A program made the position numbers and the translations under genes. A stretch of DNA of 64,000 nucleotides, from assembly GCA_028287465.1 (NCBI GenBank), contig JAQBPO010000066.1, positions 46,392 through 110,391 of the forward strand, given 5' to 3'. The DNA comes from Fibrobacterota bacterium. Lineage in GTDB: Bacteria; Fibrobacterota; Fibrobacteria; UBA11236. Positions 1 to 8,836 of this stretch are shown here, piece by piece (the first letter of the stretch is position 1; each line of letters starts with the position of its first letter). The notes below the pieces were generated by a model. The model worked only from the letters and a program-made list of their open reading frames with translations, made no database searches and was not told the origin of the DNA.

Positions 1-190
1 TGCCCCGGCGGGCCCTGATCTTGAGCATGCCCGTGGAAGAATCCACCGTGTGGATGGTGCCCACGGGACACTGGAACGCCTCAAGCAGTTTGCCCAGGAC
101 CAGGTCCATCGCGGGGTCGGCATTGCCGCCCTTCTCGAGGATGGAACGGATGTCGCCCAGAAGGGTTTCCCTGGAAATGGTATTCGGCAT
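1..190 (-). CDS. GAF-domain protein, N-terminal part only (runs off left edge)
   Basis: The reverse strand opens with ATG at 190 (MPNTISRETLLGD...), preceded by a good ribosome site GGGAGGA about 6 bases upstream. About 63 residues are visible before the edge. A helical N-terminus (residues 1-40) leads into VGTIHTVDSSTGMLKIRA, the typical first strand-turn-strand of a GAF domain (xGTIHxxDxxxGxLxLxA). GAF domains bind small ligands or serve as input modules of kinases, cyclases and phosphatases; the output domain is outside the window, so the class cannot be stated. The gene diverges from pckG across a 236-base region with inverted repeats. Reading frame and RBS are clear; the domain call is good but rests on a short piece. 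Confidence 0.7.
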   Translation of the reverse strand, partial: MPNTISRETLLGDIRSILEKGGNADPAMDLVLGKLLEAFQCPVGTIHTVDSSTGMLKIRARRG

Positions 191-209
191 GTTACGGTCC
201 TCCCAACCT

Positions 210-348
210 GACGGGGTCCGCCCCATGTCAGGCGGCGTCCCCGACCCATAATATAACCTTTCCCTCTACGGCTGACAGGCGCGGATGGGGTCCGGAATGG
301 CCGTTCCATACCCCTTATTAGTGTATTTTACCCGGACCGGACCCCGTC
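210..348. repeat. Inverted and direct repeat set in the pckG/GAF divergent promoter region
   Basis: GACGGGGTCCG at 210-220 is the exact reverse complement of CGGACCCCGTC at 338-348. A further direct copy of the core, GGGGTCCGG, lies at 287-295 and pairs with CCGGACCCC at 337-345. The three sites flank the AT-rich stretches 248-262 and 316-330 between the two divergent genes. They could be binding sites for a regulator or alternative hairpin arms. The match is seen directly; the function is inferred. Confidence 0.45.
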
Positions 349-377
349 GCGCGGGCCACCCCGGCCTACGAACCGGG

Positions 378-406
378 TGAATGCGGCGCGTCCGAAGGAT
401 TATAAT
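378..406 (+). promoter_or_regulatory. Probable sigma-70-type promoter of pckG
   Basis: A perfect TATAAT lies at 401-406. At 17 bases upstream (378-383) is TGAATG, a weak -35 match. Transcription starting near 413 would give a very short leader containing the GGAGG ribosome site at 418-422 before the ATG at 427. A perfect -10 box is striking in such GC-rich sequence. The -35 is poor, so an activator or an extended -10 mechanism may be needed. Confidence 0.45.
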
Positions 407-426
407 CGGTCAGGACTGGAGGAGCC

Positions 427-2208
427 ATGGGAGCTAACCCGAAATTGGATGCTTGGGTCAGGGAGATCTCGGACCTTTGCGGGCCTGCCGCGGTGGAATG
501 GTGCGACGGTTCCCAGGAGGAATTCGACCGGCTCTGCGACCTCCTGGTGAAGGGCGGGACCTTCACCCGCCTGGACCCGGAAAAGCGGCCGCGCAGTTTC
601 TATGCCCGTTCGCATCCGGAGGACGTGGCCCGCTCCGAGGAGCGCACCTTCATCAGCTCCTTGCGGCGCGAGGACGCCGGCCCGACGAACAACTGGCGCG
701 CACCGACCGAGATGAAAGGCAAGCTCACCGGCCTTTTCCGCGGGTGCATGCGCGGCCGCACCCTCTACGTGATCCCCTTCAGCATGGGCCCCCTGGGATC
801 GGACATCGCGCGCATCGGCGTGCAGCTCACGGATTCGGCCTACGTGGCCGTAAGCATGCGCATCATGACCCGCATGGGCGCCGCGGCCCTGAAGGTGCTG
901 GGCGACGGCGATTTCGTCAAATGCCTGCATTCGGTGGGAGCCCCATTGGCGCCGGGCGAAAAGGACGTGGCCTGGCCGTGCAATCCCCCCGAGAAATACA
1001 TCGCCCATTTCCCCGAGGAGCGTTCCATCTGGTCCTTCGGCAGCGGGTACGGGGGAAACGCCCTGCTGGGCAAGAAGTGCTTCGCCTTGCGCATCGCTTC
1101 CGCCATGGGCCGGGACGAAGGCTGGCTGGCCGAGCACATGCTCATCCTGGGCGTGACCTCGCCCCAAGGGGACAAGACCTACGTGGCCGCGGCCTTCCCC
1201 AGCCAATGCGGCAAGACGAACTTCGCCATGCTGGTGCCGCCCCCGTCCATGAAAGGTTGGAAGACCTCCACCGTGGGGGATGACATCGCCTGGATCAAGC
1301 CCGGTCCGGACGGGCGCCTGCGGGCGATAAATCCCGAAGCGGGTTTCTTCGGCGTGGCTCCCGGCACCTCCTGGGAATCCAATCCCAACGCCATGCACAG
1401 CCTTTCCCGGGATACCATCTTCACCAACGTGGCCCTCACCGCGGACGGCGACGTCTGGTGGGAAGGCATGGGTCCGGTCCCCAAGGGACCCATCACCGAT
1501 TGGCGCGGGAACCCGTGGAGGCCGGAAAGCAAAACGCCTGCCGCGCATCCCAATTCCCGGTTCACTTCGCCCGCCGCGAATTGCCCTTCCATCGATCCTT
1601 CGTGGGAGGATCCGGCGGGCGTTCCCATCAGCGCCATCATTTTCGGAGGCCGGCGCGCGACCAATGTGCCCCTGCTGTTCCAGGCCTTCAATTGGATCCA
1701 CGGGGTGTTCCTGGGGGCGACCATGGGTTCGGAGACCACCGCGGCCGCCGAAGGCAAGGTCGGCATGGTCCGCCGCGATCCCATGGCCATGCTGCCCTTC
1801 TGCGGGTACAACATGGGCGATTATTTCGCCCATTGGATCAAGATGCGCAAGCTCATCAAACGGCCGCCGCTGGTGTTCCACGTCAACTGGTTCCGCCGGG
1901 ACGGGGCCGGCAAATTCATGTGGCCGGGTTTCGGCGAGAACATGCGCGTGCTTTCATGGATCGTCGAGCGTTGCAAGGGCCGCCGCGCGGCCGCGGAATC
2001 GCCTTTGGGATGGATGCCCCTCACCGAGGACTTCGATCTCAACGGGTTGGAAGGCGTCGATCGCAAGGGCTTCGAGGATCTGCAGGCCATCGATATCGAA
2101 GCCTGGAAACGCGAGGTCATCTCGCAGGATGAGTTGTTCATCTCCATGTACGATCACCTGCCGAAGGAGTTGATCTTCCAGCGGGAGCTTTTGATATCGA
2201 GGTTGTGA
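427..2208 (+). CDS. pckG: Phosphoenolpyruvate carboxykinase (GTP)
   Basis: Interconverts oxaloacetate plus GTP with PEP, CO2 and GDP in the cytoplasm, for gluconeogenesis or, in succinate-forming anaerobes, for CO2 fixation. The 593-residue length fits the GTP-dependent family. The P-loop-like motif SQCGKTN is at residues 259-265 with the family's reactive active-site cysteine at 261, followed by the GDDIAW metal/nucleotide motif (about 284) and the [14 protein letters not shown] stretch typical of this family. ATG 427 is chosen because GGAGG lies just upstream and homology begins there. It stands alone on the plus strand; the next gene is convergent. A near-consensus promoter (378-406) drives it. 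Identification is secure. Confidence 0.97.
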   Translation: MGANPKLDAWVREISDLCGPAAVEWCDGSQEEFDRLCDLLVKGGTFTRLDPEKRPRSFYARSHPEDVARSEERTFISSLRREDAGPTNNWRAPTEMKGKLTGLFRGCMRGRTLYVIPFSMGPLGSDIARIGVQLTDSAYVAVSMRIMTRMGAAALKVLGDGDFVKCLHSVGAPLAPGEKDVAWPCNPPEKYIAHFPEERSIWSFGSGYGGNALLGKKCFALRIASAMGRDEGWLAEHMLILGVTSPQGDKTYVAAAFPSQCGKTNFAMLVPPPSMKGWKTSTVGDDIAWIKPGPDGRLRAINPEAGFFGVAPGTSWESNPNAMHSLSRDTIFTNVALTADGDVWWEGMGPVPKGPITDWRGNPWRPESKTPAAHPNSRFTSPAANCPSIDPSWEDPAGVPISAIIFGGRRATNVPLLFQAFNWIHGVFLGATMGSETTAAAEGKVGMVRRDPMAMLPFCGYNMGDYFAHWIKMRKLIKRPPLVFHVNWFRRDGAGKFMWPGFGENMRVLSWIVERCKGRRAAAESPLGWMPLTEDFDLNGLEGVDRKGFEDLQAIDIEAWKREVISQDELFISMYDHLPKELIFQRELLISRL

Positions 2209-2264
2209 GGCGGGCGGATTGCCGCCCAATCGGAACGGCGCGCGTGCTTCGAGGGTAGCCCGGC

Positions 2265-2675
2265 TTAAGCCCGCGCCACGACCGACCAGGCCTGGCCGTT
2301 CCAGATCTTACCGGTCTTCTTGAGCATCAGCACCGCGAGGGTGCATTCTTCCCAGCTTTTGAATTTCTCGAAATAACCTTCGGGGGCTCCGGCGGCGGTA
2401 TTTCCCAGCACCTTGCGGAAGGCTTCCAGGGACGCGGTGAAATCCCCGAACATGTCCATCAACTGGCGCAACTGCGGAAGCCAGACCTTGGCATTGTCCT
2501 GAGGGATGTTGTGGGAATGCTCGTCGATCATCGAAACCATGCCCGCCGGGGTGAAGGCGGATTCGAAGATGACGAAGTCGCCGGACTGGAAGAGCATGCC
2601 GGCGAGCCGGACAACCTGGACTTCCTGGGCCGCGGCGGCCATCTTGATGTATTCCCCTGTGAAAGGGTGCTTCAT
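2265..2675 (-). CDS. Uncharacterised 136-residue protein
   Basis: I do not recognise the family. ATG 2675 follows a GGGAGAA ribosome site. The protein starts MKHPFTGEYIKMAAAA and is largely helical, with no signal peptide or long hydrophobic segment, so probably cytoplasmic. Features include a His-Ser-His stretch (DEHSHNIPQDN, about residues 51-61) and a tryptophan-containing C-terminus (KIWNGQAWSVVARA). It is followed downstream by pckG in convergent orientation and lies about 95 bases from the next minus-strand gene. Codon use and RBS support a real gene; no function is proposed. Confidence 0.65.
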   Translation of the reverse strand: MKHPFTGEYIKMAAAAQEVQVVRLAGMLFQSGDFVIFESAFTPAGMVSMIDEHSHNIPQDNAKVWLPQLRQLMDMFGDFTASLEAFRKVLGNTAAGAPEGYFEKFKSWEECTLAVLMLKKTGKIWNGQAWSVVARA

Positions 2676-2770
2676 GCGCTTCTCCCAGTGTATTCCATTT
2701 TACCATGGGTCCGGACCGAATTCAAAGCGGGATTTGGGGCTTCGGGAGCCTCCAGAAGCTTAGCCCATGG

Positions 2771-3232
2771 TCAGGACCCGGGTTCGCCGGAACGTTCCGG
2801 CTGCCCGGGTGCGGTTTCCGCATCGGCTGGAGCGGCATAAATGCCGTTGGCCAAGGCGCGGATCAGGATGGACGCCTTTTCCAGTTCCTCGGTCAGGTAG
2901 CTCTTCCTATCCGAAGCCCGGTATTCCAGGTAGATTTTCTCCTTGTCGCTGGCTTCGCCCAAGGCCAGGGCCAACCGGTCGGTTTCCGTCGGACCCAGTT
3001 CCTCTTCCGCGCATTCCTTGAGCTTGGTGGAAAAGAAGATGAGTTCGCGGCAGGCCTCATGGGGCAACTGGTCCCGGCTCAAGTCCGCGATCAGGACCTG
3101 GATGCTCTGGGAAATCTGCGAGAACAGGGTGGACGCGTTCCGTTTGCGTTCGACCGCGGCCTGCGAGAAGCGCTGCTCGAATTGGATCAGACGCCTGGCC
3201 ACGAAGGAAAGGGTTTCCGCCGGTCCGGCCAT
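2771..3232 (-). CDS. Uncharacterised helical 153-residue protein
   Basis: No family recognised. Start ATG 3232, with AGGGGAG about 12 bases upstream. The sequence MAGPAETLSFVARRLIQFEQ... is predicted almost wholly alpha-helical and rich in Glu, Arg, Leu and Ala, with no signal peptide. The last 20 residues are Pro/Gly/Ala-rich and probably disordered. It lies 35 bases downstream of the secreted 196-residue protein and may share its transcript with it and the DUF1080 gene. The composition would fit a small four-helix bundle or adaptor, but that is a guess. Confidence 0.6.
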   Translation of the reverse strand: MAGPAETLSFVARRLIQFEQRFSQAAVERKRNASTLFSQISQSIQVLIADLSRDQLPHEACRELIFFSTKLKECAEEELGPTETDRLALALGEASDKEKIYLEYRASDRKSYLTEELEKASILIRALANGIYAAPADAETAPGQPERSGEPGS

Positions 3233-3267
3233 GGCTAGGTCCGCTCCCCTGGATGGATGCGCATGGC

Positions 3268-3858
3268 CTACTCGTCGTCCTTTTTCCCGCCCTTATGGGG
3301 CGTGATTTTCGGTTCGATGCGGACGAATGGGATGCAGCGCGAGGGCTTTCCCTCCGGTGCCGGGGAAAGGGGCGGCGCCGAGGTTTCCAACAAGCCTTCC
3401 TTCGGAGCGGATTTGGCCGAGTCGGCTGGCGCGGATGCGTCTTCCTTCTTCATTCCCTTTTTGCCCGGTTTCTTGTCCCCATCCCGGACGGTCCCATCCT
3501 TGGCGGGCTCCTTCGCCGGGTCTTTGGAAACGGGGGGGGTGGCGTTCTTGGGCACGTCCATCCAATAGAAGCAGCCTTCCTTGTCGAAAACCGTCTTCCC
3601 GGCGAGCGGCGTCACGATCTTCTGATAATCGCTCTCCTTGATCTGGACCTCGAAGTCCCGCACGTCGATCGGATCGTGGATGATCAGGTTCACCGCGCCG
3701 GGATCGCAACCCACGCATTTGATGACCCTGATGGTGCCCAGCAGCGGATCCTCCGCCCGGACCGGCAGGGACGGCAAGGCGATGGCCAGGAATAACGCGG
3801 CGAAGGCCGCGGTTCCGGTCGTTTTCGGGCGTAAGCGGGTTTCTGGTTCGGAATTCAT
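3268..3858 (-). CDS. Secreted protein with Cys-pair N-terminal domain and Lys/Pro/Ala-rich tail
   Basis: ATG 3858 is preferred over the upstream ATG at 3900: it has an AAGGGGAG ribosome site and places a clean Sec signal peptide at the N-terminus (hydrophobic core AAFAALFLAIALPSL, cleavage near PVRA-ED). The ATG at 3900 overlaps the stop of the upstream DUF1080 gene (ATGA) and remains possible. The mature part begins with a compact beta-like region (DPLLGTIRVIKCVGCDPGA..., CVGC pair, a further Cys in GCFYWMDVP). A long disordered Lys/Pro/Asp segment and a basic C-terminus follow. Family unknown. Coupling to the DUF1080 gene suggests export to the same compartment. Confidence 0.65.
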   Translation of the reverse strand: MNSEPETRLRPKTTGTAAFAALFLAIALPSLPVRAEDPLLGTIRVIKCVGCDPGAVNLIIHDPIDVRDFEVQIKESDYQKIVTPLAGKTVFDKEGCFYWMDVPKNATPPVSKDPAKEPAKDGTVRDGDKKPGKKGMKKEDASAPADSAKSAPKEGLLETSAPPLSPAPEGKPSRCIPFVRIEPKITPHKGGKKDDE

Positions 3859-3896
3859 TTTCTGCTCCCCTTGAATGCAATGGCCCGCATGGTCCC

Positions 3897-5096
3897 TCAT
3901 GGCTCCCGTTCTCCGGTCCGGGAAGGACCGTGGAACAGGTGGGACCCGTATGCCGGGCGTGTTTCGATCCTGCCGTTCGCCCGCACGGGCCGTCCGGCAT
4001 CTCCGGATGCGGCGCGGCTCCGCTTTCCAGTGCGCGGGATAACGGAGGAAACGCCCTCCGTGACCCAGATGTTACGGTAATAGACGGAATCCCCATAGGC
4101 CTGGAAGCGCAAGGGGCCGGGTTCCGGGCTTTGCGGATCCCCCAGAAGGGTCGAGTTGGCCAAAGGGCTTTTTTCCTGCACGACCACCCCGTTCCAGCGG
4201 ACGGTGGCAAAGGCCGGGGACACCTTGGTCTTGCCCGCGGCATCGTATTTCGCGGCGATGAATTCGATATCATACGTCTGCCATGAAAGCGGGGGATAGG
4301 CCATGTTGAGCGAGGGGCGGAAATATTCGAAGAAGGCTCCGCACTCCCGCTTGGCGGCCATGGTATCGCTTCCTTTGTCCAGGGCGTTGCCGAAGGAGTC
4401 CAGTACCTGCAATTCATCCCGTCCCTGCAGGTAGATCCCGCTGTTGCCCCGGCGCTGGCCGCGGGCCGCGGGCATGAAAGGCTCCATGAATTCCAGATGC
4501 AGGGTGAAGCTTCCGAAGCTTTGCCGGGTAACCGCCCCGGAAGCGGCGGAAGAGCCTTCCGGCTTGAACAGGTTCCGTTGGTCCATGCTGGCGGTCCCGT
4601 CCTTCCAGGCGGAGACGCCCTTGCCGTCGAACAGCACGACGGCGCCGGCGGGAGGCGGTGCGTTAAGGGTAGGGCTGCGGCGTTCGACCCTGGCCAGGGT
4701 GAAAGAATCCCCCTTGTCGGTCCTGCCTATCAAGGTCACTCCGTCCGTGTCGATCGAGGCGGTAAAGCCTTGTCCGGAAAATTCCGCCTTGCCGTTCGTG
4801 ATGGCTCCTGGGGCTTCTATCCGATCCTTGCCGTTCCACCCTTGTCCGGGAAGTCCTCCCGGGAGGAACACGGCCTGGAAGGTCCTCGCCCCCAGGGCGA
4901 TGACCTGGGCCGCTACCGGCGCCGGGTTTCCGGCCTTGGCGGCATACTCGCCTTGGACTGCGAATTCCGTTCCGCCTTGAAACGGGTCGAGGAGGGTCTG
5001 GGCCCGAGCGACCCATACGAACGCCAGGATCGCTAGACCCGCGCGGCATAGGCCGGAGGGCGCGATAGGGCGGGCCGGAAGGGCGCGGGGGGACAT
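3897..5096 (-). CDS. Secreted DUF1080 (3-keto-disaccharide hydrolase-like) protein
   Basis: A 399-residue protein with an N-terminal signal peptide (LCRAGLAILAFVWVARA) and a C-terminal concanavalin-like DUF1080 domain. The domain starts near residue 150 with VVLFDGKGVSAWKD and includes the family hallmarks GNSGIYLQGRDELQVLDSFG and a late segment (QAYGDSVYYRNIWV) that matches the usual end of the fold. Some members hydrolyse 3-keto-glycosides; most are of unknown function. Residues 30-145 form a separate beta-rich N-terminal region. A strong ribosome site (GAGGAG, 7 bases from ATG 5096) fixes the start. It begins a minus-strand series with the genes at 3858, 3232 and perhaps 2675. Domain call is solid; substrate unknown. 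Confidence 0.85.
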   Translation of the reverse strand: MSPRALPARPIAPSGLCRAGLAILAFVWVARAQTLLDPFQGGTEFAVQGEYAAKAGNPAPVAAQVIALGARTFQAVFLPGGLPGQGWNGKDRIEAPGAITNGKAEFSGQGFTASIDTDGVTLIGRTDKGDSFTLARVERRSPTLNAPPPAGAVVLFDGKGVSAWKDGTASMDQRNLFKPEGSSAASGAVTRQSFGSFTLHLEFMEPFMPAARGQRRGNSGIYLQGRDELQVLDSFGNALDKGSDTMAAKRECGAFFEYFRPSLNMAYPPLSWQTYDIEFIAAKYDAAGKTKVSPAFATVRWNGVVVQEKSPLANSTLLGDPQSPEPGPLRFQAYGDSVYYRNIWVTEGVSSVIPRTGKRSRAASGDAGRPVRANGRIETRPAYGSHLFHGPSRTGEREP

Positions 5097-5324
5097 GGGT
5101 AACTCCTCGGTGACGAACGGCCCTCCGGGGCCGGAATATCCAATTTAACCAATTTTCCGCCGGCGGACCCGGTCCGTTGGCCGGACTGCTTGCGTTTTTT
5201 TTAGTGGCTTGGGAGTGGGCCATCTATTATTTTCGGCCTGAAAGACGTTCCAGGCGTGGTTTGCCCCGCACGATGCCCGCCTTCGGGCCAGGTTTCCCGC
5301 GAAGCGGGAGAGGAGGTTGATAGC

Positions 5325-6083
5325 ATGCTCCATCGTATCCCCAAGGTCCTGATCGTCGATGATGAACCTTCCGTGTTGAATCTGATCACGGACGTGCTCA
5401 GGATGAATGGATATCCGGCCCTTACGGCCCGGAACGGAAAGGAGGCCCTGGAGCTCTGCGAAGGCGAGGCGGGACTGCCGGATTTGCTGGTCACGGACGT
5501 CGTGATGCCTCCGTATTTCAACGGGGTGGAACTGGTCAAGCTGCTGCGCGCGCACAAGCCCGATTTGAGGGTGCTCTACGTATCCGCCTATGCGGGCGAT
5601 CCTGTGCTGGCCGAAGTGTTCAACGACGTCCTGGCGGATTTCCTGCCCAAGCCCCTGAGCCCTATCGTGCTGGCCCAAAGGGTGGAGCGCATCCTGGATG
5701 ATACCCCTCACGCCCGGGACCGGGATGCCTTGCGCCAACGCGGGACCATCCTGCTTTGCGTGGCCGAACCCAACCGCCGGCACTGGATCCGGGAAAACCT
5801 GCGGAGCAGCGGTTTCTGGGTTTTGGATGCGGCCCATACCGCCGAGGCCCAATTCCTGGGCCAATGGCACGACGGCCCCATCCACCTCCTTCTCTGCGAT
5901 CCTCCCGCCGCTTCGGGACGGGGATCCTGGCATAAGCATCTCGAGGAGTTCCGGCCCGGGATGGAGGTGATCTTCATCGACGAAGACGCGGATCAGGTCA
6001 GGTTGACTCCGGACATCCATCGGGACAAGATTCCGGAGTTATGGGAAAACGTGCGCCGATCCTTGGGCCGTTCTTTCGTTTGA
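5325..6083 (+). CDS. Response regulator with two receiver domains and no output domain
   Basis: ATG 5325 follows AGGAGG; the longer frame from 5256 is untypical. Residues 8-125 are a normal receiver (KVLIVDDEPSVLNL, phospho-acceptor Asp58 in VTDVVMP, Lys in FLPKPLSP). Residues about 138-250 are a second receiver-like domain that keeps the Asp192 position (LLLCDPP) but has lost the acidic pair at the first strand (LLCVAEPNRR). No DNA-binding or enzymatic output is present, so it probably acts by protein contact, like CheY, or as a phosphate sink. It sits 69 bases before a hybrid histidine kinase in the same direction, its likely partner. Confidence 0.85.
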   Translation: MLHRIPKVLIVDDEPSVLNLITDVLRMNGYPALTARNGKEALELCEGEAGLPDLLVTDVVMPPYFNGVELVKLLRAHKPDLRVLYVSAYAGDPVLAEVFNDVLADFLPKPLSPIVLAQRVERILDDTPHARDRDALRQRGTILLCVAEPNRRHWIRENLRSSGFWVLDAAHTAEAQFLGQWHDGPIHLLLCDPPAASGRGSWHKHLEEFRPGMEVIFIDEDADQVRLTPDIHRDKIPELWENVRRSLGRSFV

Positions 6084-6152
6084 GGGACCCCGGTTGGGTG
6101 TGATTATCATTTGAGGGGATTTACGCAAGTCCCCTGAAACGGAGGACTTGGA

Positions 6153-7733
6153 TTGGAATCCCTTCCCCTCGGAAACAAGGTCTCGACCCTCCCGGTCGAT
6201 TTCCCCAGGCGATTGCTGGAAGGCCTCGATGAAGGCGTACTGGCCGTGGATCCCGAGGGGACAATCCTGTTCTGCAACCCCCGGTTCGCCGCCATGCTCT
6301 CCTCCTTGCCGGAGGATTTGCTGGGCTTGGGGCTGATACGGTTCCTGGGCCCCCCGGATCAGAAAGCCTTCGCGTCCCTGTTGCGGGATCCTGGGGAAGG
6401 AACCTTCAGGCGGGAGGTCCGGATGGTTCGCAAGGATGGGTCGGAAGTACCGGCCTTTCTATCGGCCAAGCCGGCCCGACTGGGAGGCCAAAAGGCGTAT
6501 TGCCTGGCGGCCGTGGATCTGTCGGAAATGCGCAGGGCGGAAAGCGTCTCCCGAATCACCGAGGAACAATCCCGCCAAAGCCAGAAAATGGAGGCCATCG
6601 GGAGGCTGGCGAGCGGCGTCGCCCATGACTTCAACAATTTCCTCACGGCCATCAATGGGTTCAGCGCCTTCCTGCTGGACATGGTTGAAGAGGAAAGCCC
6701 ATTGCGGCCAGGGCTCCTGGAAATCAGCCGCGCCGGGGACCGCGCGGCCTCCCTGACCAAGCAACTCCTCGCTTTCGGCCGCAAGCGCGCGCTGGCGCCG
6801 CAGCCGGTGGACGTTAACGGCGTGGTTTCAGAGATGCACAGGATGCTGCGCAGCCTGATCGGGGAGGATGTGGAACTGGTCCTGGGCCTGGATCCTTCGG
6901 CGGGTTCGGTCCTTTTCAATCCAGGGCAGATGGAGCAGATCATCCTGAACCTTTCCCTCAACGCCCGGGACGCCATGCCCAAGGGAGGACGATTGGCGGT
7001 GGAAACGCTGAACGTCGCGCTCGACCCGGCTTTCCGGGAGGTCCCGCCCCCCGAGGAGGCGGGAGCCCCCTTCGTCCGCATCCGGTTCGCGGACAACGGC
7101 ATGGGGATGGACGCGGAAGTGCGGGATCGGCTGTTCGAGCCTTTTTTCACCACCAAGAAAAGCGGCCGCGGCACCGGCCTGGGACTCTCCACGGTCTACT
7201 CGATCGTCAAACAATGCGGGGGCCATATCACGGTGGAGAGCGAACCCGGGTCCGGAACGGCCTTCCAGGTCTACCTGCCGCGCACCCGGACCCGAACGAA
7301 GGGAAAGCGACCGCTCCAGGCCGACCACCAGCCCCCGCAGTACCGCGGGGCGGAAACCATCCTGGTGGCGGAGGACGAATACTCCGTGCGCAAATTGATC
7401 CGGAACCTGCTTTCCGGGAACGGCTACCTGGTTCTGGAGGCATCGGACGGGCTCGAGGCGTTGGCCGTGATCCGGGAATACCAGGGACCGATCCATATGC
7501 TCCTGACCGATGTCGTGATGCCGAACCTGAACGGACGTCTCCTGGCGGAAGAGGTCGGCCGCCTGCGCCCGGACATCCGCGTCCTCTACATGTCCGGCTA
7601 TTCGGGGGATTCGGTGGTGCGATGCGGTATCATGGAAGGGGAGAATCCCTTCCTGGCGAAGCCGTTCACGCCCCAGGCGCTGGCCAAAAAGGTGCGGGAA
7701 CGCTTGGAGATGCCGGCCGTCAAGCAAGCCTGA
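6153..7733 (+). CDS. Hybrid PAS sensor histidine kinase with C-terminal receiver
   Basis: Soluble hybrid kinase of 526 residues. Order: PAS domain (about 15-125, GLDEGVLAVDPEGTILFCNP), HisKA with phospho-His158 in GVAHDFNN, HATPase_c with N-box (LNLSLNARDAMPKGG), G1 (FADNGMGMD) and FEPFFTTKKSGRGTGLGLS, then a receiver (about 398-520) with Asp453 in LLTDVVMP. No membrane segment, so it senses a cytoplasmic cue. The start is a TTG at 6153 with GGAGG seven bases upstream; no better in-frame start fits. The receiver resembles the degenerate second receiver of the upstream regulator (GPIHMLL versus GPIHLLL), suggesting duplication. Target output is unknown. Confidence 0.92.
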   Translation: MESLPLGNKVSTLPVDFPRRLLEGLDEGVLAVDPEGTILFCNPRFAAMLSSLPEDLLGLGLIRFLGPPDQKAFASLLRDPGEGTFRREVRMVRKDGSEVPAFLSAKPARLGGQKAYCLAAVDLSEMRRAESVSRITEEQSRQSQKMEAIGRLASGVAHDFNNFLTAINGFSAFLLDMVEEESPLRPGLLEISRAGDRAASLTKQLLAFGRKRALAPQPVDVNGVVSEMHRMLRSLIGEDVELVLGLDPSAGSVLFNPGQMEQIILNLSLNARDAMPKGGRLAVETLNVALDPAFREVPPPEEAGAPFVRIRFADNGMGMDAEVRDRLFEPFFTTKKSGRGTGLGLSTVYSIVKQCGGHITVESEPGSGTAFQVYLPRTRTRTKGKRPLQADHQPPQYRGAETILVAEDEYSVRKLIRNLLSGNGYLVLEASDGLEALAVIREYQGPIHMLLTDVVMPNLNGRLLAEEVGRLRPDIRVLYMSGYSGDSVVRCGIMEGENPFLAKPFTPQALAKKVRERLEMPAVKQA

Positions 7734-7752
7734 AAGCGCGTTGCCGGTCGCC

Positions 7753-8685
7753 TTACCTGGGCCGGCCCCAGTTGATATGGACGTTCCGCCAGAAGTGGAT
7801 GGCGTCGGTCAGGCCGTCCTTCTTCGCGACCTTGAGGAGATCCTGCAAGGCATGGGTCATGCTCAGGGCATGGTCGTAAATCTCCCTCTGCACCAGGAAC
7901 CGGCTCGCGCCCTTGGACGTATCCTGGCAAGCGACCACGATTTCCTCCAGGCCCTTCAGGACGGCCGTGGATTGGACCGTCAGGCTGGCGAGCTGGGCCA
8001 GGGTCCTGTTCGCGCGTAATATCAGGGTATCGCTGTTCGCGGCCATGTCGCGTCCGAACCGGTCCACGTTCAGGCTGGCGGCGGTCAATTGATCGAGCTG
8101 CCGCCCGGCCTCGTTCTGGAGGGTCTCCATATCATGGGTCATGGCGCCGAATTCCTCCAGCACCGGGTAGACCTTGGTGGTCAGGAACATCTGCAGGGAT
8201 AAGGAGGTATCGCTCCCCCGCTCCAGCCGCGAACTCAGCTTCTTGTATTCCATCACCGTGACCAGGAGATCCTCCACCCGGTGGATGGTCTCGGCGACTC
8301 CCGTGCTGAAATCCCCGGCTTGTACCTGATCGGGGTCGATGCGTTCCTTGGATTCCCCGGGAACCAGGATCACCATGCGCGCGCCGAAGAGGCTGTAATT
8401 GAAGTTGATGAAGCGGGAGCCCTTGGTGACGGGGGTGCGGTGGAAAAACTCCAAGGTGGCGATGGATACGCCATCGACCGCGTCGATGCTGGCGATCCGG
8501 CCCACCTGGACTCCCTGCATCTTGACCGGATCGTCCTCCATCAAGGTGCCGATGGCGGGGAAGCTCACCTTGACCCGGTTGTGCGGGAACAGGACGCCTT
8601 CACGCAGCATGGATACGATAAACAACAACCCGGCCAGGAGGGCCAGGGCCACGGAGTATCCAGCGAAGCGAGCGTATTTTTCCAT
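7753..8685 (-). CDS. MCE (MlaD-type) domain protein
   Basis: A 310-residue protein with one N-terminal membrane anchor (residues 8-28, AGYSVALALLAGLLFIVSM) and a single MCE domain (about 35-125, RVKVSFPAIGTLMEDDPVKMQGVQVGRI interrupted by usual variation). MCE proteins form periplasmic rings or tubes that carry lipids between membranes for ABC systems of the Mla/Mce type. The C-terminal half is helical and would form the tunnel or coiled-coil barrel. No permease or ATPase of the MlaEF type is adjacent in the window, so the partner must be encoded elsewhere. It is convergent with the hybrid kinase and divergent from the lipoprotein at 8837. Confidence 0.88.
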   Translation of the reverse strand: MEKYARFAGYSVALALLAGLLFIVSMLREGVLFPHNRVKVSFPAIGTLMEDDPVKMQGVQVGRIASIDAVDGVSIATLEFFHRTPVTKGSRFINFNYSLFGARMVILVPGESKERIDPDQVQAGDFSTGVAETIHRVEDLLVTVMEYKKLSSRLERGSDTSLSLQMFLTTKVYPVLEEFGAMTHDMETLQNEAGRQLDQLTAASLNVDRFGRDMAANSDTLILRANRTLAQLASLTVQSTAVLKGLEEIVVACQDTSKGASRFLVQREIYDHALSMTHALQDLLKVAKKDGLTDAIHFWRNVHINWGRPR

Positions 8686-8836
8686 TGAGGCGTAAACTGT
8701 TTCCAGATGGCTGAAGCCGAGTGGATGAATTTAGGTGATAAGCGACCCCGCTCCAAGCGAACGGCCCTGGCCGGATTACCATCATACCAAATTTGACCAT
8801 GCGATTACTACGGGGCCAAGTTTGTACCTTTGAGCC

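Noticed and set aside
400..1881. 493-codon antisense frame within pckG
   Set aside because: Shadow of pckG; composition and lack of motifs argue against a gene.
5172..5202. Hairpin GTCCG/CGGAC followed by eight T residues
   Set aside because: It lies between two divergent genes, where a plus-strand terminator has no upstream plus-strand gene nearby, and the stem is only five pairs with an eight-base gap before the T-run.
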